64,000 bases of DNA, from contig JAVVPF010000002.1 of assembly GCA_036655895.1 (NCBI GenBank), forward strand, positions 58,926-122,925, given 5' to 3'. The DNA comes from Cloacibacillus sp. Lineage in GTDB: Bacteria; Synergistota; Synergistia; Synergistales; Synergistaceae. Position 1 is the first letter of the stretch. Every line of letters starts with the position of its first letter. Shown here in pieces: positions 61,124 through 64,000 of the stretch. Below the pieces are notes generated by a model. That model saw only the letters and a list, made by a program, of their open reading frames with translations, had not been told where the DNA came from and ran no database searches. The position numbers and the translations under genes were made by a program.

Positions 61124-61438
61124 ATGGTGGATTTCAAAGCAATTTGTGGTTTCAATGGAAACAAAGTCGTGGATTTCAAAGTAACTTGTGATTGCTGTGG
61201 AAGAGAAATCGTTCCAGAAAGTGAGCCTGAGAAAGAAGCATTTGAATTTGCAAGATTGGGGGGTTTTCAAGATTCTGCGGTTATGTCTGGCGTATCGATG
61301 CAAATTTATTATCCAAATGTATGTCGCGGAAGAAAGCTAAATTTTGATTTATGTGTTCATTGTCATGAAGAATTTTTAAAGTTTTGCAATGATTTTTTTA
61401 GAAATACGCAAAACATTTTTTTACAAGGGTCTGAGTAG
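61124..61438 (+). CDS. small Cys-rich protein, first gene of array
   Basis: This 104-residue protein starts at the ATG at 61124, six bases after GAGGTGG; an ATG at 61100 lies in frame upstream. It has CDCCGREIV and FDLCVHCHEEF, a zinc-ribbon-like arrangement. No family known. Confidence 0.6.
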   Translation: MVDFKAICGFNGNKVVDFKVTCDCCGREIVPESEPEKEAFEFARLGGFQDSAVMSGVSMQIYYPNVCRGRKLNFDLCVHCHEEFLKFCNDFFRNTQNIFLQGSE

Positions 61439-61454
61439 AAGAGGTGATAAAGAA

Positions 61455-61724
61455 ATGCTGGACTGTAAAAAGGTTAGAGCTGCAAGACTGGCAAAGGGTT
61501 TGAGGCAGACTTTTGTGTCAGAAAAGATTGGCGTGTCTCAGGCACATTACTGCAATATCGAAAATGGCCGTGAGAATCCGTCACTGCCGACACTTGAAGC
61601 TATTACAGCCGTGTTGGGCGGAAGTGTAAGCGACTATCTGATACCAGACGCAAACCCTATGATTCCCCGGAAGGTGGCGGCGAGGCGGCAGAGGCCGCGG
61701 GAGTCCGGGGCAGCGGTTGTGTAG
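61455..61724 (+). CDS. XRE-type HTH regulator, copy 3, zero frame
   Basis: This protein starts at the ATG at 61455 behind GAGGTG and has MLDCKKVRAARLAKGLRQTF, GVSQAHYCNIENGRENPSL, then the linker ANP. A_AAC_CCT lies at 61652-61658 in phase for a -1 slip. The zero frame ends after a short basic tail. A CCCCGGA / TCCGGGG stem begins six bases after the heptamer. The -1 frame is described separately. Confidence 0.8.
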   Translation: MLDCKKVRAARLAKGLRQTFVSEKIGVSQAHYCNIENGRENPSLPTLEAITAVLGGSVSDYLIPDANPMIPRKVAARRQRPRESGAAVV

Positions 61725-61999
61725 GGGCGCACGACGGGCGGGAGAATGTTATACGGCTGGAGCTGGTGATCCGGCGGGAAGGAGTGGAGGTTATGAACGG
61801 AAATAATGTGTGCGGCAATATGGACCAAGGAGGTATTCGGGTGACGAAGCTGGTGTATCCGGACAAGAGCGTGGCTTTTGAGATTGCTGGGAGGTCTGCT
61901 GCGGTTTGTTCCCGGCAGGAGCTGGAGGCTTTTTTGTCCAGGGTGGTTGAGGAGACGATGGACACGTTCAGGTTTAATGACAAAAAGGGAGAGCTTTAG
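61652..61999 (+). other. -1 frame domain of XRE copy 3
   Basis: From A_AAC_CCT the -1 frame reads NPYDSPEGGGEAAEAAG and continues open past the zero-frame stop to a TAG at 61997-61999. The second part contains ENVIRLELVIRREGVEV and then MNGNNVCGNMDQGG and a helical end. A separate start at 61793 (AAGGAGTGGAGG upstream) would give only the last 68 residues. The fusion is predicted at about 181 residues. Confidence 0.6.
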
Positions 62000-62011
62000 G
62001 GGGCGATTCAA

Positions 62012-62347
62012 ATGTCGGAGGAGAAAATCACGCTGGAGCAGTTGGATAAGGCAATCGGCGGAGAATACAGGAGGGATAAAAGAATGTGTAATGAGGGCTG
62101 CATGAAATATTTTGCCTCATTTTCTAGGGGGCATGTTGAAAGGTTTGCAAAGGAACTTCACGAAGCAGGACGTCAGGCATTCCTGTCCGGGGCGACGGTA
62201 GCCCAGCAGCATCATGACGATAAGGTGTTCCCGTTCATAGAATGGGAAGATCTTAGTGAGTCGGCAAAAGATGGCAAACGTATTCAGGCTCGCTATTTGA
62301 TCAATAAGTTCAATATAGAACTGATGCCACCTGATGTTAAAGAGTGA
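62012..62347 (+). CDS. hypothetical protein between two XRE regulators
   Basis: This 111-residue protein starts behind AGGGGGCG. It begins MSEEKITLEQLDKAIGGEYR and ends with WEDLSESAKDGKRIQARYLI, a motif recurring in small phage proteins. It lies between the two array regulators, as does the 158-residue gene in the prophage, but the two show no sequence similarity. Confidence 0.55.
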   Translation: MSEEKITLEQLDKAIGGEYRRDKRMCNEGCMKYFASFSRGHVERFAKELHEAGRQAFLSGATVAQQHHDDKVFPFIEWEDLSESAKDGKRIQARYLINKFNIELMPPDVKE

Positions 62348-62465
62348 TACTCATGTTCGTCTGCTTCAAGTGACTTTGATTATTTTACAGTTATGTCAAC
62401 AAGTATTGTTTTGGGATGTTTCATCAAGTAATGCAATTATTGAAAAGGAGAAATGAGGTGATTTT

Positions 62466-62735
62466 ATGGCGTTTAAGGGCGAGGTTTTAAGGGAGTGGCG
62501 CAAGGCCAGGAGGCAGACGCAGGCGGAGCTTGCCGCTGAGCTTGGGATTGCGCAGACGTATCTTTCCGAGATTGAAACGGGGGCTAAGAGTCCGGGGTTC
62601 GGCCTCGTGGAGGATGTGGCCAGGCTTACGGGTATTTCTATTGGGGAGCTGTCCGACTGCGGAAACCCTATGATTCCCCGGAAGGTGGCGGCGAGGCGCA
62701 GTTTGGCGTGGGTGTCCGGGGCGGCGGTTGCGTAG
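62466..62735 (+). CDS. XRE-type HTH regulator, copy 4, zero frame
   Basis: HTH MAFKGEVLREWRKARRQTQA, GIAQTYLSEIETGAKSP, RLTGISIGELS, then CGNP. A_AAC_CCT lies at 62663-62669 in phase. The stem CCCCGGA / TCCGGGG begins six bases later, as in copy 3. The zero frame ends with a short basic tail. It shares 36 identical bases with copy 3 from the heptamer on. Confidence 0.8.
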   Translation: MAFKGEVLREWRKARRQTQAELAAELGIAQTYLSEIETGAKSPGFGLVEDVARLTGISIGELSDCGNPMIPRKVAARRSLAWVSGAAVA

Positions 62736-63034
62736 GAGTGCAAAAGCAAGGACAAAACTCCCCTGCCACATTTGGCGGAGCGGAGAATGTTATACGGCTG
62801 GAGCTGGTGATCCGGCGGGAAGGAGTGACTGTTATGGGTAATAATTGCGTATCTGTGAATAGCAATGAGATGAGGGCGGCGCTTGTGATTGAGCCCGACG
62901 GGAGGTGTTCGGTTGAGTTTTATGGTCGGACCGACCCGGGTGCTTCGGATGAGAAGGTGGGTGAGCTGCTTGAGCGAATGAAGTGCGCGATGTCTGCGGC
63001 GAAGAACGCGTTTTTTAATAACAACTGCTATTAG
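62663..63034 (+). other. -1 frame domain of XRE copy 4
   Basis: From A_AAC_CCT the -1 frame is open to a TAG at 63032-63034. It reads NPYDSPEGGGEAQF, a Gly/Gln-rich linker, ENVIRLELVIRREGVTV, then MGNNCVSVNSNEMRAALV and a helical end. A 46-base stretch (62782-62827) is identical to copy 3. A separate start at 62834 would give the last 66 residues. The fusion is about 189 residues. Confidence 0.6.
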
Positions 63035-63103
63035 AGGCGTCAAGCAAATGAAAAAGGATGGTACTCCCGCGCCTTCGAATGCGTAAGGCTACGGGGTGTA
63101 GCA

Positions 63104-63439
63104 ATGAACAGTTGGCGGCGAGGTTCGCCGGAAAGGATGTCGGGTCAGATGAGCAAAGCTGAGGTGTTGGATTATAGGTCTTTAAAGAAGGAGCTTGGGG
63201 AGATTTTTAACTGCGACGCCGTTTTGTATGTCGGCGGCAGCGGCTCTATTTTGTCTACAAAGAAGAGCTTTCAAGCACAGGATCTCCTTGACTTGGTGCT
63301 GGATGAACGTGACTCCCGCATGGAGGCGGCGATAGACAGGCGGTCTGTTCTTGTTGCTTTTATTGATGTGTTTGAGGCTGACATTAATGACAGGGTTCGC
63401 GCGCTTGAGGTGTTTCGAAGGTATGCCGCCGGCGAGTAG
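63104..63439 (+). CDS. hypothetical protein
   Basis: This protein of up to 111 residues has MSKAEVLDYRSLKKELGEIF, VGGSGSILSTKKSF and a helical C-terminus (FIDVFEADINDRVRALEVFR). The start is uncertain: ATG at 63104 gives the full frame, while in-frame ATGs at 63137 or 63149 are also possible. It ends beside a convergent small gene. Confidence 0.5.
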   Translation: MNSWRRGSPERMSGQMSKAEVLDYRSLKKELGEIFNCDAVLYVGGSGSILSTKKSFQAQDLLDLVLDERDSRMEAAIDRRSVLVAFIDVFEADINDRVRALEVFRRYAAGE

Positions 63440-63601
63440 TCATCTTTTGTTTTCTAGGGCTGTGATTCTTTCTTTAAGCTCGTTGATTTCGGCAATGAGC
63501 TTTCTCTCAGATTCTAGAACTTCTTGGGAAGCAAATTTGTAAATGTCTATCAGCTCTTTTGGCAATTTAGAATTTTCAAATTGTGTGACTATGCGTATCA
63601 C
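63440..63601 (-). CDS. small coiled-coil protein
   Basis: A minus-strand frame of 53 codons starting GTG at 63601, ending TGA at 63440, has a strong coiled coil (EVLESERKLIAEINELKERI). The ribosome site is weak and the start is uncertain, but the protein-like pattern is clear. It converges on the gene ending at 63439. Confidence 0.4.
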   Translation of the reverse strand: MIRIVTQFENSKLPKELIDIYKFASQEVLESERKLIAEINELKERITALENKR

Positions 63602-63680
63602 CTCATGGCCGGCGGCGTTTGTAGTTTACCACTTCCGCCGCCGTATGAAAAATAAATTTTTTAGATTGGAGGCGGCGGGG

Positions 63681-63896
63681 ATGGGGGTAAAGGTGAAGAG
63701 GATCGCGTGCTGTGAGAGGTCTGGCAGGGAGGTTGAACTCCCTCCGTTGCATAATAAATCTATGGATGACGTGCAGCTGGATTATGCCGGTTTGAGGCTG
63801 GGGTGTCAGTGCTGCGATATGAAGGATATGAGGGCGGGCGGCAGTAGGTGCAGGGAGTTTGTCGTGCGTTTTGGGCTGACAAGGGGGCTGGTGTGA
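63681..63896 (+). CDS. Cys-rich small protein
   Basis: This 71-residue protein starts at the ATG at 63681, after GGAGGCGGCGGGG; an upstream frame start lacks this. It has IACCERSGREVELPP and LGCQCCDMKDMRAGG, Cys pairs suggesting metal binding. It overlaps the next start (TGATG). Confidence 0.5.
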   Translation: MGVKVKRIACCERSGREVELPPLHNKSMDDVQLDYAGLRLGCQCCDMKDMRAGGSRCREFVVRFGLTRGLV

Positions 63897-64000
63897 TGGG
63901 CGTTTCTTTTACGTATAACTCGGAGTTCGGCGGCAAGATTATCGTGTGGCTGCCAAAGCGGCTGGACCGGCGTGTTGGTATGGCGCTGTGGGACGCGGTG
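63896..64000 (+). CDS. hypothetical protein, N-terminus (partial)
   Basis: The ATG overlaps the previous stop by one base. The 35 visible codons read MGVSFTYNSEFGGKIIVWLP and continue to the window edge. The pattern is a strand-rich N-terminus without a recognised domain. Confidence 0.5.
   Translation, partial: MGVSFTYNSEFGGKIIVWLPKRLDRRVGMALWDAV

Overview
The window is a bacterial chromosome segment with two integrated mobile elements around a conserved core. Many core genes start on ATG behind strong Shine-Dalgarno sites, and overlaps of 1-20 bases are common. The core gene set (RNase J, UppP, Maf, a DUF5693-type membrane protein, CsaB, FtsEX with a LytM factor, CtpA, a YibQ-like deacetylase) points to a diderm anaerobe with an S-layer-type envelope. 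Synergistota (Cloacibacillus-like) is my best guess. This is inference from gene content, not a database match.

Region 1 (1 to about 32.75 kb) is a temperate contractile-tailed prophage whose left end lies outside the window. Reading leftward from a lysogeny switch at 25.0 kb come early regulators and small early genes (25-19 kb), replication genes (18.7-16.9 kb), a GHKL-ATPase/nuclease cassette between two terminators (16.1-14.1 kb), a catalytic-domain-only tyrosine recombinase, lambda-type packaging and head genes (12.1-5.4 kb), and P2/Mu-type tail genes (5.4 kb to the edge). Rightward of the switch are the repressor and a cargo arm (25.8-31.3 kb): a DUF4041/T5orf172 protein, a voltage-gated K+ channel, a soluble-plus-membrane gene pair, and the integrase. 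The right end is a 3' tRNA-Val(CAC) fragment, so the intact tRNA should lie beyond the left edge.

Region 2 (32.8-53.8 kb) is core: a UmuC-like polymerase, four tRNAs, rnj, a Na/Pi cotransporter, uppP, maf, a DUF5693-like gene, csaB, two transketolase-like halves that lack the TPP signatures, ftsE, ftsX, a murein hydrolase factor, ctpA, a deacetylase, a divergent adenylosuccinate-synthetase-like gene, a PfkB kinase, five tRNAs, smpB and ssrA.

Region 3 (53.8 kb to the right edge) is a second element inserted at the 3' end of ssrA. It carries a P4-type integrase, a second soluble-plus-membrane gene pair, an FRG-domain gene, a divergent XRE/operator switch and a regulator array.

The most unusual signal is shared by both elements. 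Four XRE-type regulators each end their HTH domain at a canonical -1 slippery heptamer, A_AAC_CCT. The -1 frame then runs open into a second coding domain. In the two prophage copies that domain has no usable start codon of its own. In the two region 3 copies a GC-rich stem begins exactly six bases after the heptamer. Each element arranges its pair as regulator - small unknown gene - regulator. A separate, classical T_TTT_TTG frameshift joins the phage GpE and E+E' tail chaperones.
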